DNA of 63,221 nucleotides from Caballeronia sordidicola (GTDB lineage: Bacteria; Pseudomonadota; Gammaproteobacteria; Burkholderiales; Burkholderiaceae). The stretch covers positions 1 through 63,221 of the forward strand of contig NZ_MTHB01000073.1 in the NCBI RefSeq assembly GCF_002220365.1, given 5' to 3'. The first letter of the stretch is position 1. The number at the start of each line of letters is the position of its first letter. Shown in pieces: positions 36,813 through 45,983 of the stretch. The notes below the pieces were generated by a model. The model did not search any database, had not been told where the DNA came from, and was given only the letters and a program-made list of their open reading frames with translations. Position numbers and translations under genes: made by a program.

Positions 36813-37730
36813 ATGGACGCACTCGACCGACTGATCCAGTTATCCCGCCTGCAAGGCGCGCTCGACCTGCGCTGCCTTCTGAGCGGGCAGTGGGAACTGG
36901 ATCATCCGCCCGCTCCGCCGAGCGAAGCGGTCTATCACGTGGTGCTCGCGGGAAGCTGTTTCCTCAAATTCCGCGGAAAAGCGGACGTGCGGCTGGAAAC
37001 CGGCGATATTGTGATGTTGCCGCGCGGCGATGCCCACGTGCTGCAGGGACTGGAATCGGCTAACGACAGCGAACACGGTGGGATGGAGAGCCGCTATAAC
37101 GGCGTGGTGACGGTGCGCTCGAATGGCGGGCCGAATGCCGCGAGCCTTGATCTGTTATGCGGTCGCTTCAACTACGCGGCGAATGCATTACTCATCGACG
37201 TGCTGCCGGATATCGTGAAAATGTCCTTTGCCCGCGCCGATGTCCCCGACCTCACGCGCCTGGTTGGGATGATGCGCAAGGAGGCGAGCAACGCAGGGCC
37301 CGGCGCGTACTCCATTGTGTCGGCGCTCTCCACTGCGCTTTTTACCCTGTTGCTGCGGGCGCACCTTGAACAGCAACCATCCACCACCGATGTCCTCGCA
37401 CTGCTCGCGCATCCGCGGCTTGGAACGTCGGTGATTGCCATGCTGGAAAGGCCGGCTGAACGATGGACGATCGACATGCTGGCGCGCCAATCTGCGATGT
37501 CACGCGCCACCTACATGCGCACGTTCAGCGCACTCACCGAAGACTCGCCGATGACCCTGCTCACGCGCATTCGCATGCAGCTCGCGGGAACCTTGCTGAC
37601 GCGGACATCGAAGAGCATTGCCGAGATTGCGGACAATGTTGGTTATCAGTCGGAATCGGCGTTCAGCAAGAAGTTTAAAGACACATATGGGGTCGGGCCG
37701 GGTGGATTCAGGCACGCGCGGGGTTCTTGA
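36813..37730 (+). CDS. AraC-family regulator with N-terminal cupin sensor
   Basis: A 305-residue regulator. The cupin-type domain (HVVLAGSCFLKFRGKADVRLETGDIVMLPRGDAHVL region, about residues 30-90) belongs to the cupin_6 group, and the C-terminal double helix-turn-helix includes IDMLARQSAMSRATYMRTF and SIAEIADNVGYQSESAFSKKF. Such regulators often control adjacent oxidoreductase genes, here the flavoprotein at 35106-36491. ATG at 36813 is used; an earlier in-frame ATG exists at 36786. Confidence 0.9.
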   Translation: MDALDRLIQLSRLQGALDLRCLLSGQWELDHPPAPPSEAVYHVVLAGSCFLKFRGKADVRLETGDIVMLPRGDAHVLQGLESANDSEHGGMESRYNGVVTVRSNGGPNAASLDLLCGRFNYAANALLIDVLPDIVKMSFARADVPDLTRLVGMMRKEASNAGPGAYSIVSALSTALFTLLLRAHLEQQPSTTDVLALLAHPRLGTSVIAMLERPAERWTIDMLARQSAMSRATYMRTFSALTEDSPMTLLTRIRMQLAGTLLTRTSKSIAEIADNVGYQSESAFSKKFKDTYGVGPGGFRHARGS

Positions 37731-37756
37731 GACGGGAGGAGCGGCTTACGCTTTAG

Positions 37757-38110
37757 TCACGCCATGAAGTTGTCGAGCACCAGCTCGTGCGAGTGGCCGA
37801 TCCACACCGCCGCGTCGCGATGGTCTCGCAACGGATCGCCGGTATTGGGATGGAGGAAAACGTCCAGCGCACCGTGGTTCAGCGTCAGCCACTCGACGAT
37901 ATCGGCAAACTGCGCACGCTCGAATGCGAGCTGGTACGACCATTTCGGATGCGGGCCGACAGGCTTCTCGTGAAACCGGCCGAGTTGCAGCGTATCGCCG
38001 AAGCGGGTCGCGATTTGCTCGCGGAATTGCCAGGCGACATCGCGGGTGGCAGCGTCGAAGTAGATGTGGGCATGCCAGGTTTGAATGGGCGAGGTGTCGG
38101 GATGGGTCAT
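37757..38110 (-). CDS. DOPA 4,5-dioxygenase family protein
   Basis: A 117-residue protein with the family pattern WHAHIYFDAATRDVA, GRFHEKPVGPHPKWSYQ, and LDVFLHPNTGDPLRDHRDHA-like end (GDPLRDHRDAAVWIG). Conserved histidines (HAHIYF, GPHP, LHPNTG) are the expected metal ligands of this small extradiol dioxygenase. The natural substrate in bacteria is generally unknown. It is a single gene between the AraC regulator and the T6SS locus. Confidence 0.88.
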   Translation of the reverse strand: MTHPDTSPIQTWHAHIYFDAATRDVAWQFREQIATRFGDTLQLGRFHEKPVGPHPKWSYQLAFERAQFADIVEWLTLNHGALDVFLHPNTGDPLRDHRDAAVWIGHSHELVLDNFMA

Positions 38111-38279
38111 GGAGGGTTGGGTTTGCTCGCGCCGGTGAGGGTTAGGAAATCTGCCGCCGGGCGCATTGGTCGGCCTGGTTCGGACATTCTATTACCTCGA
38201 TGCCTATCCTGCTCGCGTTAGCTTTCAATGCCGTACCTACGTACTTCGCTTCTTCTGCGCGATGCCCACTAGAGGCCTG

Positions 38280-38708
38280 CTACCGGTCGATATCCTCACG
38301 CGTTGTGAGCCTGGCTTGTCCGTCGGGCGTGAAATACGTGCCGTAGCGCACCAGTCCCCCTTGTTGCAGCTCACACGTCATCGTGAAACTGAGCAGCATG
38401 CCGTCTTCCGGATCGGCGGAAGCTATATCGATCTTTTTCAAACGCGGCTCATACTTGAGCAACGTGCCTTCAATCTCGCGCCGCAGCGTATGTGCCGAGG
38501 CCGGCATGTGCCGATAAATCTTCGACAGATCACCCAGACCGTAGTCAGGCAGGTGTAAAAAGCTATTGCGACGGCTGTTCAGAATCCGCTGGATATTGTC
38601 CCGCACCGACAGGAACGTTTGAGTGTTCCTGTCGTGCAAGCCAATAGGATCGCCATTCGCAAAATGGCCCGTCACGACTTCAAAGAGCCCAGGACCGCCG
38701 CGCGTCAT
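38280..38708 (-). CDS. tssE: T6SS baseplate protein TssE
   Basis: A 142-residue GpW/gp25-like baseplate wedge protein. The diagnostic parts are IQRILNSRRNSFLHLPDYGLGD, with the conserved YGLGD, and a beta-rich C-terminus ending in short acidic/basic residues. It is the last gene of the leftward T6SS operon and overlaps the tssH stop by four bases (ATGA). Confidence 0.92.
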   Translation of the reverse strand: MTRGGPGLFEVVTGHFANGDPIGLHDRNTQTFLSVRDNIQRILNSRRNSFLHLPDYGLGDLSKIYRHMPASAHTLRREIEGTLLKYEPRLKKIDIASADPEDGMLLSFTMTCELQQGGLVRYGTYFTPDGQARLTTREDIDR

Positions 38709-41398
38709 GCGGTGGTTCCAGTGGCGCTCGCGGTGGCTTCATCGAAATCGACCTCGATTCCGGTTTCGTCCGAATAAGACAACCTGAGCGCATGGAGGGC
38801 CTGCGCTTGCGCAACGCGCACCAGCAACTCCCGCGAAAGCACCGGAAGAATCTGCTGGTCGAGCAGGCTATCAATATTGCGCGCCCCCGAATCCGGTAAC
38901 TGGCACGCACGCACCAGTTCGCTGATCAGTGCGTCGTCGCAGATCAGCGGCACGTTGAACTTGCGCTCGATACGCTGCGCCACCTTCGCGAGCTTCATGC
39001 GCACGATCGTAATCATGGCGTCTGAAGAAAGCGGCCGGTACACAACCGTCTGAAAGCGGGCGAGCAGCGCGGGTTGGAAGTGTTCGATCAGCGTCGGCCT
39101 GATCGCCTCCATCAGCATGCCTGTGGTGACGTCACCGCCGGCTTCGACCACTGCTTCCTGCGCGGCCATGATCTGGTCGCTGCCCAGATTCGATGTCATC
39201 ACGATCACCGTATTGCGAAAGTCGATCACGCGTCCTTCACCGTCTCGCATGAAACCTCGATCGAATACTTGATAGAAGACGTTCAAGACATCGCGGTGCG
39301 CTTTCTCCACTTCATCGAGCAGGATCACGCTGTAGGGACGCCTGCGCACGGCTTCGGTCAGCACGCCACCTTGTCCATAACCTACGTAGCCCGGGGGTGA
39401 ACCCTTCAACTGAGACACCGTGTGGGCCTCCTGATACTCTGAAAGATTGATCGTCAGAAGTGCCCGCTCACGGCCGAACATCAGGTCGGCAAGCGCTCGC
39501 GCTGTTTCCGTTTTGCCCACGCCTGATGGTCCGACGAGCAGGAATACACCAAGCGGCGCCTCGTCAGACTTGAGCCCCGCTTTGGCCGCACGGAGGCTCT
39601 TGCCGAGTGCCTGCAACGCATCGTCCTGACCGACCACCACCTGTCCCAGCCGCGTTTCCAGTTCCAGCAGCGTCGCGAGCTCGTCGGAAAGCAAACTGCC
39701 AACAGGCACGCCCGTCCAGTCGGCAATCACGCGGGCAATCGCGGCTTCATCGACTTCTGCGTAGATCAACGCGTCATTGCCATGTTGGGCAAGTTGATCG
39801 TGCGCCTGTTTGATCGACGGCTGCAAGTCGCGACGTTGGGTTTCGTCGGTTGTGGCATGCCACCGGGCGCGTAACGCGAACAACGTCTCGATCGCGTCCT
39901 TTTGTTGCGCAAATTCAACTTGCTGTTGCACGAGTTCGCGCGTGAGCGTTTCCAGCCGCGTATCGATGGAAGCAAGACGCTCCGCATATTCCACCGACGT
40001 GGCGCCTTCATCGTGCAGCAACGCCGCGCGTTCTACTTCGAGTGCTGCGTGTTCTGCACGCCGAGTGGAGATGGCGATGGGGGTTGCGTCGAGACTCATG
40101 CGCACGCGCGCTGCCGCGGTGTCCAGCAGATCGACGGCCTTGTCCGGCAACTGACGACCAGTGAGGTAACGACGAGATAAACGAACCGCCGCGCTCACAG
40201 CGGCATCAGTGATATGCACGCCATGATGTTGCGCGTAGCGCTCCTTCAGGCCACGCAGCATCAGGCACGCATTTTCGTCGTCGGGTTCATCGACTTTGAC
40301 CATCTGGAAACGCCGTTCGAGCGCGGCGTCACGTTCGAAGTATTGTTTGTATTCAGACCAGGTGGTGGCAGCAATCGTACGCAACTCGCCTCGGGCAAGT
40401 GCTGGTTTCAGCAAGTTTGCGGCGTCCGCGCCGCCGGCCGTGTTGCCTGCGCCAATCAACGTATGTGCTTCATCGATGAACAATAAAATAGGCGAGGATG
40501 ATTGTTGAACGGCTTCGATCACGTTCTTCAGCCGCTGCTCGAACTCGCCTTTCACACCCGCGCCTGCTTGCAAAAGACCAAGATCAAGCGTCAGCACGCT
40601 GACATTTCGGATGGCCGCCGGCACATCGCCTTCGATAATTTTCAGCGCCAGTCCCTCTACCAGCGCGGTCTTGCCTACCCCCGGCTCACCCACGAGGATC
40701 GGATTATTCTTGCGGCGTCGCGCAAGGATATCGACCATTTGGCGGATTTCGACTTCGCGACCAAACACCGGATCGATCTTGCCATCGCGTGCCTTTTGCG
40801 TGATGTCGTTGGTGAAGCGCTGCAGCGCGTCGGAGCCTGCGTGGTTGGGTACGGCCGACGGCCGTTCGGCGTTCGCGGGCTTGACGTCGGAGGCCGTCGC
40901 GTTGTCCGTTGCCGCGTCTGTCTGTCCTTCAATTGAAACCTGATTCAACTCCGGCATCAACCGTTCGATCTGGACAGCCGACACGCTCAACAATTGCCAC
41001 GCGTCCGGTGCACGCAATAGATGTGGGGAGTCAGCGAGCACCGCCAGCAAGTGAGCAGAGCGAATATCAGGCCGATTGCCTTCAAACGAAGCACGCAACC
41101 AAGCGGCTTCCAATATCTGCCCAAGCCGATGCGACAACCCCGGCTTGCCCCGCAATTCACGCGGCAACCGGTCGATGCTTTTCAGCAAGCCGTTCCATAT
41201 GCCGTCCATATCCAACTCATAGCGCCGCGCGATCGCCACCAGATCGCCGTCGCCGAGTTCTAATAATTTGACCAACCAGTGCTCGATTTCGATCTCCCTA
41301 TGCGCGCGGGTTTCGCACAGGCTCGCTGCATCGGCAAGTGCGCGAGCGCAGTGGTCGTTCAGGCGGCGCAGAAATGGAGAGAGGTCGCGAGTGGTCAT
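38705..41398 (-). CDS. tssH: T6SS sheath-recycling AAA+ ATPase TssH (ClpV)
   Basis: An 897-residue ClpB-type disaggregase that disassembles contracted TssB/TssC sheaths. An N-terminal repeat domain (DHCARALADAASLC) is followed by two AAA+ modules: the first has Walker A GEPGVGKTALVEG and LFIDEAHTLIGAG, the second GPSGVGKTETARAL and ILLDEVEKAHRDVLN. A coiled-coil middle domain lies between. ATG at 41398 gives the usual MTTRDLSPFL-type start; a longer in-frame start at 41494 is less likely. Confidence 0.95.
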   Translation of the reverse strand: MTTRDLSPFLRRLNDHCARALADAASLCETRAHREIEIEHWLVKLLELGDGDLVAIARRYELDMDGIWNGLLKSIDRLPRELRGKPGLSHRLGQILEAAWLRASFEGNRPDIRSAHLLAVLADSPHLLRAPDAWQLLSVSAVQIERLMPELNQVSIEGQTDAATDNATASDVKPANAERPSAVPNHAGSDALQRFTNDITQKARDGKIDPVFGREVEIRQMVDILARRRKNNPILVGEPGVGKTALVEGLALKIIEGDVPAAIRNVSVLTLDLGLLQAGAGVKGEFEQRLKNVIEAVQQSSSPILLFIDEAHTLIGAGNTAGGADAANLLKPALARGELRTIAATTWSEYKQYFERDAALERRFQMVKVDEPDDENACLMLRGLKERYAQHHGVHITDAAVSAAVRLSRRYLTGRQLPDKAVDLLDTAAARVRMSLDATPIAISTRRAEHAALEVERAALLHDEGATSVEYAERLASIDTRLETLTRELVQQQVEFAQQKDAIETLFALRARWHATTDETQRRDLQPSIKQAHDQLAQHGNDALIYAEVDEAAIARVIADWTGVPVGSLLSDELATLLELETRLGQVVVGQDDALQALGKSLRAAKAGLKSDEAPLGVFLLVGPSGVGKTETARALADLMFGRERALLTINLSEYQEAHTVSQLKGSPPGYVGYGQGGVLTEAVRRRPYSVILLDEVEKAHRDVLNVFYQVFDRGFMRDGEGRVIDFRNTVIVMTSNLGSDQIMAAQEAVVEAGGDVTTGMLMEAIRPTLIEHFQPALLARFQTVVYRPLSSDAMITIVRMKLAKVAQRIERKFNVPLICDDALISELVRACQLPDSGARNIDSLLDQQILPVLSRELLVRVAQAQALHALRLSYSDETGIEVDFDEATASATGTTA

Positions 41399-41511
41399 TG
41401 AAAGGTCATCGAAGATAAGATCAAACGCACGAACCTGCGAGAGAGGCTCGTGCGAACGAAACGGTTCAGGACGACAATGGCTGCCGTCCGTCACCGGCTA
41501 ACGAAACACGC

Positions 41512-41997
41512 TTACGAGCGTTCGTTCCAGCTATCGGCGTGGATGATGTTGCCGTCCTTGTACGCCCACGTGATCTTTTCGTAGCGAAGCTCAACGTTTT
41601 CCAGATGGTTATGCTTCTCGTACGATGGGTCCTTGATGTCGTGCATCTTGGGCTTCACGCTCACCACTTTCACGTTATCGAGCTTCGTGTTGAAGTACTC
41701 TTTTTCCTTACCGGCGTCATCGATCTTGTACCACTTGATCTCGATCGACTTGAGCGTCTGACCGCTCGTCACAGCTTTGTAAAGGTACGGCGTCGACGCG
41801 TCCGTTTCCTTCGTGAACGTGACGGCGCTGTGCACACGCGTGCCGGTCAGCTTGCCGGTGTTGCCATCGGTCGGAATGTGGATACCGTGATCGAACGCAA
41901 CCACTTCAACGCTGCCTTCACGGCCAGTAACGGTAACGGAACCCTTGACGTCCGCGCCGCCATCGTCCTTGATCCACATGTATGACGGAATTGCCAT
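41512..41997 (-). CDS. hcp: T6SS tube protein Hcp (TssD)
   Basis: A 161-residue Hcp protein beginning MAIPSYMWIKDDGGADVKG and containing the VEVVAFDHGIHIPTD and HSAVTFTKETDASTPYLYKA segments characteristic of Hcp hexamer subunits. It forms the inner tube expelled with VgrG. GAGGAAAC precedes the ATG. The open frame continues upstream to 42303 but only overlaps the next gene. Confidence 0.96.
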   Translation of the reverse strand: MAIPSYMWIKDDGGADVKGSVTVTGREGSVEVVAFDHGIHIPTDGNTGKLTGTRVHSAVTFTKETDASTPYLYKAVTSGQTLKSIEIKWYKIDDAGKEKEYFNTKLDNVKVVSVKPKMHDIKDPSYEKHNHLENVELRYEKITWAYKDGNIIHADSWNERS

Positions 41998-42013
41998 TTT
42001 CTTGTTTCCTCTT

Positions 42014-43885
42014 CTAATTAAATGAGCAGGCCACATTGCCTTCATGGCCCTCGGGAGATGTCCCGTTCTTACGATCGTCACGACAGTCCGGAACGAGCGT
42101 AATTTCGACGCGACGGTTCGCAGCGCGCCCCGCCTCTGTTTCGTTGCTGGCTTTAGGGCGGGTGTCGCCATAGCCTTGGATAGCGAATCGTGTGGGTGAG
42201 ATACCGGATGCGTCGGCGAGCCAGTCACGCACCGAGCCAGCTCGCGCTTCGGAGAGGGACCGGTTGCTTCGCGGGTCGCCCACGGAGTCCGTATGACCGG
42301 CAATCAACACGCGCTTCGCCGGATGCGCTTTGATCAATTCGAGCGCGCCGACCAGCGCGCGGTTCGAGCCGGGATTGAGCACGGCGCTGCCGCTTTTGAA
42401 GAGAGACAGGCTGTTGAGTTCGATCATCGATGCCGGTGACTCTGGCGGCTGATAACCGGCAATCAACGTATTGGCTACAGGCAGCAACGGTGCCGCACGA
42501 TAGAAGCCCAGGCCGAGCCTTGGAGGAACGCCATTGCTTGCATACGTGCTCAATTGCTCGCGATCTCGCTTGACGAGGTTGAGCGCATCGACACGCGCGG
42601 CGTCCATCGACGGTGCGATCGCCCGATACCGTTCCATGTCGTTGCTCACGCGCTCGACCAGGTTCTGGTTCTGCCACGCAGAAGCCGCAGCAGCCGCGCA
42701 AAACAGCGCGACGAGCGCAACAAATCCGTGGGCGAGTGCGCGGGGCAACGCGCGATGCGCTTGCTGGGTCGCAATGCCCCGGATAAGCGGTTCGGGCAGC
42801 GGGTGACCGGCGCTCGCGTCGGCTCTCCCGTTCGCGATCCCGTTCGCGATCCCGTTCGCGATCCCGTTCGTATTGGCAGGCAACGCGAGCCCGGTTCGAT
42901 CGAAGCCGTATTGTGCGAGGAGCGAATCTGCAGCCGGTTGACCCTCGACTGCGATCACCCCAAACGCGTGAACCTGCACAGCACGCGTTGATCGTTGATC
43001 GTCAGAAAGCGCGGGCAAAATGGCCGCCACGGCCCAACACGTCACGATATCCAGCCGGGCGGCCCGATGAGCGCGAGCTTCGCGCTCATCGGGAATCGCC
43101 ATGCCTGCGTAGTGAGCAAGGCGTGTCGCGATCAGGTCCGGCAGCGCCATTGCCTCAACGCTACTTGTGCCTGACATTCCGAACCACGGACACTCGTCGG
43201 CGGTAGGACGCAGTTCATTCGCATACACCGCGACGCAAACCGGCAACGGATAACCGACCGCGCGGCCGGCTTCATCGATTGCAGAGCGCCAGCGCCGAAG
43301 GCCGCCAATCAACGTGGCCTGATCATTTGCAGCGTCTGCATCGACCAGATACGCAACCGCATCAGGTCCCTGACCGTCGCGCCAGCGTTTGAGCGAATCA
43401 GCAAAGTGCGCGAGGCGGCTCGGATCACCCACGCGTACCCAGATCGCCGTCCCGGTGACGCGGATGGCTTCCTGACCTGACTCCCTATCGAAGGCGCTGG
43501 CGACAAGCGTGCTGGTTGTCCCGACCACCAGCACAAGCGGCGTATTGCGCTTGATATCCGCGGGCAGACCACTTAGCGCACCGTCGATCTTGCGCAAAAC
43601 TTGCTGCGTTGCACCCACGCGTGCAATCACGCGCCGCGTCGCGACGACGATCGCTGCCGTGGCACTCAGCACAATGAGTACGCCCGCGAATACATTCCAG
43701 CCGATCGACCATGGCGAACACAGCACCAGCCACACGAGGGCGAGCGTCGCTACCCATGCAAAGATTGATCGATACGGATATCCGGTAGGCGAATGGATCA
43801 CCGAATGGGTCACGGGATGCGTCACGGGATGCGTCACGATAGGTCCCGTCAAACCGGAATACGCGCAATCGACGCGGTGAGCCAC
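42014..43885 (-). CDS. T6SS chimera: TssM-like N-terminal half fused to OmpA-type peptidoglycan-binding domain
   Basis: A 623-residue membrane protein. Two hydrophobic spans (about residues 42-85) precede a cytoplasmic domain that looks like the TssM/IcmF N-domain but has a degenerate P-loop (LVVGTTSTLVASAF). A third span (about 400-425) leads to a periplasmic C-terminal OmpA domain (VLIAGHTDSVGDPRSNRSLS, GYGDTRPKASN, NRRVEI). It could anchor the TssJLM complex to peptidoglycan. The start is uncertain: ATG at 43885 overlaps tssL by 37 bases, and a GTG at 43837 would begin after it. Two 12-base tandem repeats encode tetrapeptide runs. Confidence 0.8.
   Translation of the reverse strand: MAHRVDCAYSGLTGPIVTHPVTHPVTHSVIHSPTGYPYRSIFAWVATLALVWLVLCSPWSIGWNVFAGVLIVLSATAAIVVATRRVIARVGATQQVLRKIDGALSGLPADIKRNTPLVLVVGTTSTLVASAFDRESGQEAIRVTGTAIWVRVGDPSRLAHFADSLKRWRDGQGPDAVAYLVDADAANDQATLIGGLRRWRSAIDEAGRAVGYPLPVCVAVYANELRPTADECPWFGMSGTSSVEAMALPDLIATRLAHYAGMAIPDEREARAHRAARLDIVTCWAVAAILPALSDDQRSTRAVQVHAFGVIAVEGQPAADSLLAQYGFDRTGLALPANTNGIANGIANGIANGRADASAGHPLPEPLIRGIATQQAHRALPRALAHGFVALVALFCAAAAASAWQNQNLVERVSNDMERYRAIAPSMDAARVDALNLVKRDREQLSTYASNGVPPRLGLGFYRAAPLLPVANTLIAGYQPPESPASMIELNSLSLFKSGSAVLNPGSNRALVGALELIKAHPAKRVLIAGHTDSVGDPRSNRSLSEARAGSVRDWLADASGISPTRFAIQGYGDTRPKASNETEAGRAANRRVEITLVPDCRDDRKNGTSPEGHEGNVACSFN
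42827..42870. repeat. 12-bp tandem repeat, 3.7 copies, coding for (NGIA)n
   Basis: The unit CCCGTTCGCGAT repeats three times plus eight bases, without mismatch, inside the TssM/OmpA-like gene. On the coding strand it gives the tetrapeptide run NGIANGIANGIANG in the linker before the third membrane span. Copy-number change by slippage would keep the reading frame. Confidence 0.85.
43791..43838. repeat. 12-bp tandem repeat coding for (THPV)n near the N-terminus
   Basis: Two exact 12-base units (43809-43832) with degenerate flanking copies give the peptide VTHPVTHPVTHSVIHSP ahead of the first membrane span. Several GTG codons within the repeat could act as alternative starts. Confidence 0.7.
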
Positions 43886-44529
43886 GCCCCAAGCGCCAGA
43901 TACACCAGTCCCGCGACGATAAGCGCGCCCATCACCCAGCCAAGCGGCGACACGTTCACGTTCCAGCGGCGGGAAGATTTCTGCGTGAGCAGCACCGTAC
44001 CCGACGTATCCACGCCAACCGATTGACCGATGCGCTGGTCGAGCGCGCGCATGAGTTCCAGGCGCACATCCGCGCCGCTCATGGCGAACTTGCCCTTGAA
44101 GCCGAGTGCTAGCACGGTATTAAACATGTGCAACAGCGCAAGCTTAGGTCGTGGTTCCGCAAGCCGCTGCTGGATCTTGTCGATGAGTTCGTAACCAGCG
44201 TCGTTGCTTTTGAATTCCTGTACTTGAAGCGGTTCGCGTTCCCATTGGTCGCGCTCAGCTCCCTTTAAATGGGCAAGCGCCGTTTCGTCCAGCAACGCGC
44301 ATTGAGCGTAGGTTGCATCTCGCACCACATCGGGAAGATGACCTGCTGCTCTGAGTTCGCGTGCCAATGCGTCGACCTGCGCGACGCACTGTTCGCGAAA
44401 CGACACGAAGGCAATTGGTGTCGCGTCATCAGCCAGGTTCGCGACGGAAAAAGCCGTATCGCGAAAGGCGTTGGGTAACAACGCGGTGTACTTCGCGGGA
44501 GAAGCGCTTGTGTCGGTCACGGTGTTCAT
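43849..44529 (-). CDS. tssL: T6SS membrane complex protein TssL (DotU family)
   Basis: A 226-residue DotU/IcmH-type protein. The cytoplasmic helical hook domain contains FREQCVAQVDALARELRAAG, ATYAQCALLDETAL and LLHMFNTVLALGFKGKF, and a single C-terminal membrane span (VMGALIVAGLVYLALGAWLT) follows. There is no peptidoglycan-binding domain in this protein; the neighbouring OmpA chimera may supply that function. The start overlaps the tssK stop by four bases. Confidence 0.94.
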   Translation of the reverse strand: MNTVTDTSASPAKYTALLPNAFRDTAFSVANLADDATPIAFVSFREQCVAQVDALARELRAAGHLPDVVRDATYAQCALLDETALAHLKGAERDQWEREPLQVQEFKSNDAGYELIDKIQQRLAEPRPKLALLHMFNTVLALGFKGKFAMSGADVRLELMRALDQRIGQSVGVDTSGTVLLTQKSSRRWNVNVSPLGWVMGALIVAGLVYLALGAWLTASIARIPV

Positions 44530-45872
44530 GTCGGCAGGACCGCGTAGAGTTCAAGGACGACATCGGGGATAGACGACGGCACATAGAACTGGCACGCATG
44601 GGCCGCGATCATCCGCTTGAACGCGGGGTGAGCGCTGTCGAGCGCAAAATACTGGCTTTCGATACGAACCGGAATCGCGGCCGGCAAGCGCGACATCGTG
44701 CGCAACGGGATGCCAGGCATCGCGGAGTTAACGATCTGCTCGACCTCATCGGGCGCACCCGCCTTGCACAATCGCGGCAACTGTTCGAGCAACGCGTGCG
44801 CCGGCAGCGACGACTGGACGGACAGGTAATAGTCTGCGCCAACGGTCAAGCGTTCGTCGTTGATCTTGCCCGCCCACATCGTGTGTTTCGGACGTTCCAG
44901 CGTGATGGGCACGACACGGGACGGAATGACGGTATCGAGCAGCACGCGGATGAGCGATTCCAGTTCCGCGAACATCGGTTCGGGCGCAAGGTGATCGTAG
45001 GCTGGAATGGCTTGCAGTGTCTCGGTGGTGGAGAACGTCAGCAGAGAGCCTGCGAGACGCGCCAGCACACCATAGAGCCGCTCTGGATGCTGTTGCGGTG
45101 CGGCGCACAGCCTCGCGAGGTCCGGCCAGGTGCTGTTCACGCTGTGAAGCAGCCAGAAAAGCGAGACGTCGGACACCGCATAGTCGGCGATCTGATCCGA
45201 ACGTTCTCGACGGCGCACCGCGAGACTCGCGCTTTTCGCGCTGAGGATCTCGGACAAACGCTTCATGCGCTCCATTAACCGCTCGTTCGCCGACAGAAAC
45301 AAACACGGCGGCACGAAGGCTGGATCAAACTCAAACACTCCCTGCGTGTTGCGCAGCAGACGCCCGATCGGGCACGTGACATAACTGTCCGGCGCTTCGA
45401 AGTCAAAGAGCAATGCGAGTGCGTGTCGCTCCACGCTCAGTTCTTCATGACCTTCGCCGTTGATATCGGCGACGTTCAAATACTCGCGCACGAATCGGCG
45501 CGGCCGCGCGTGACGCTCGCCTTCCTCGATGCAATTGCCGCCTTGTGCATCGATCAGGGGTAGCGCGATCGACACGACGAAGCCGTCGACCGTGGTCGAT
45601 ATATCGCCCAGTTGTCGCGGAACCGGCAAGCGATCCGCCGTCTCCGAATCGATAAACGTACCATCCGGTAACCGCACATCGATTGCGTTGAGTTGCAGCC
45701 GGTTGACGCCCAGCGCCTGCTGGTCGAATACGACGCGGCTTAAGCCCCATGGATCGGCGCTGATCATTCTCGCCGTGCGTTCGTCGGCGAATTGATTCCA
45801 CATCGCCTGTTGCTGGAAATGCTGGGGCGTCATGAACACACCCTTGGCCCACAGCGGTCTGGTTATTTTCAT
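44526..45872 (-). CDS. tssK: T6SS baseplate protein TssK
   Basis: A 448-residue baseplate component that links the baseplate to the membrane complex. The start RPLWAKGVFMTPQHFQQQ is the hallmark of TssK, followed by the WGLSRVVFDQQAL shoulder region and the C-terminal receptor-type domain. It is separated from tssC by about 110 bases that contain a stem-loop, unlike the tightly coupled genes after it. Confidence 0.95.
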   Translation of the reverse strand: MKITRPLWAKGVFMTPQHFQQQAMWNQFADERTARMISADPWGLSRVVFDQQALGVNRLQLNAIDVRLPDGTFIDSETADRLPVPRQLGDISTTVDGFVVSIALPLIDAQGGNCIEEGERHARPRRFVREYLNVADINGEGHEELSVERHALALLFDFEAPDSYVTCPIGRLLRNTQGVFEFDPAFVPPCLFLSANERLMERMKRLSEILSAKSASLAVRRRERSDQIADYAVSDVSLFWLLHSVNSTWPDLARLCAAPQQHPERLYGVLARLAGSLLTFSTTETLQAIPAYDHLAPEPMFAELESLIRVLLDTVIPSRVVPITLERPKHTMWAGKINDERLTVGADYYLSVQSSLPAHALLEQLPRLCKAGAPDEVEQIVNSAMPGIPLRTMSRLPAAIPVRIESQYFALDSAHPAFKRMIAAHACQFYVPSSIPDVVLELYAVLPT

Positions 45873-45898
45873 TCGTTCTTTTTGTGCGCGCAGAAATA

Positions 45899-45924
45899 CG
45901 CTGCACGACGATTGCCGTGCAGCG
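45899..45924 (-). terminator. Stem-loop between tssC and tssK
   Basis: Nine-base perfect arms (45899-45907, 45916-45924) with an eight-base loop lie between the tssC stop and the tssK start. On the transcribed strand the stem is followed by TATTTCT. It may partly terminate transcription so that sheath genes (tssB, tssC) are expressed more than downstream machinery, or it may protect the tssBC message. Confidence 0.55.
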
Positions 45925-45983
45925 TGACTTACTTTGATGATGGTGTTGTTTTCTTTCTAAACCGTGAGCAAACGCTCAACAAT

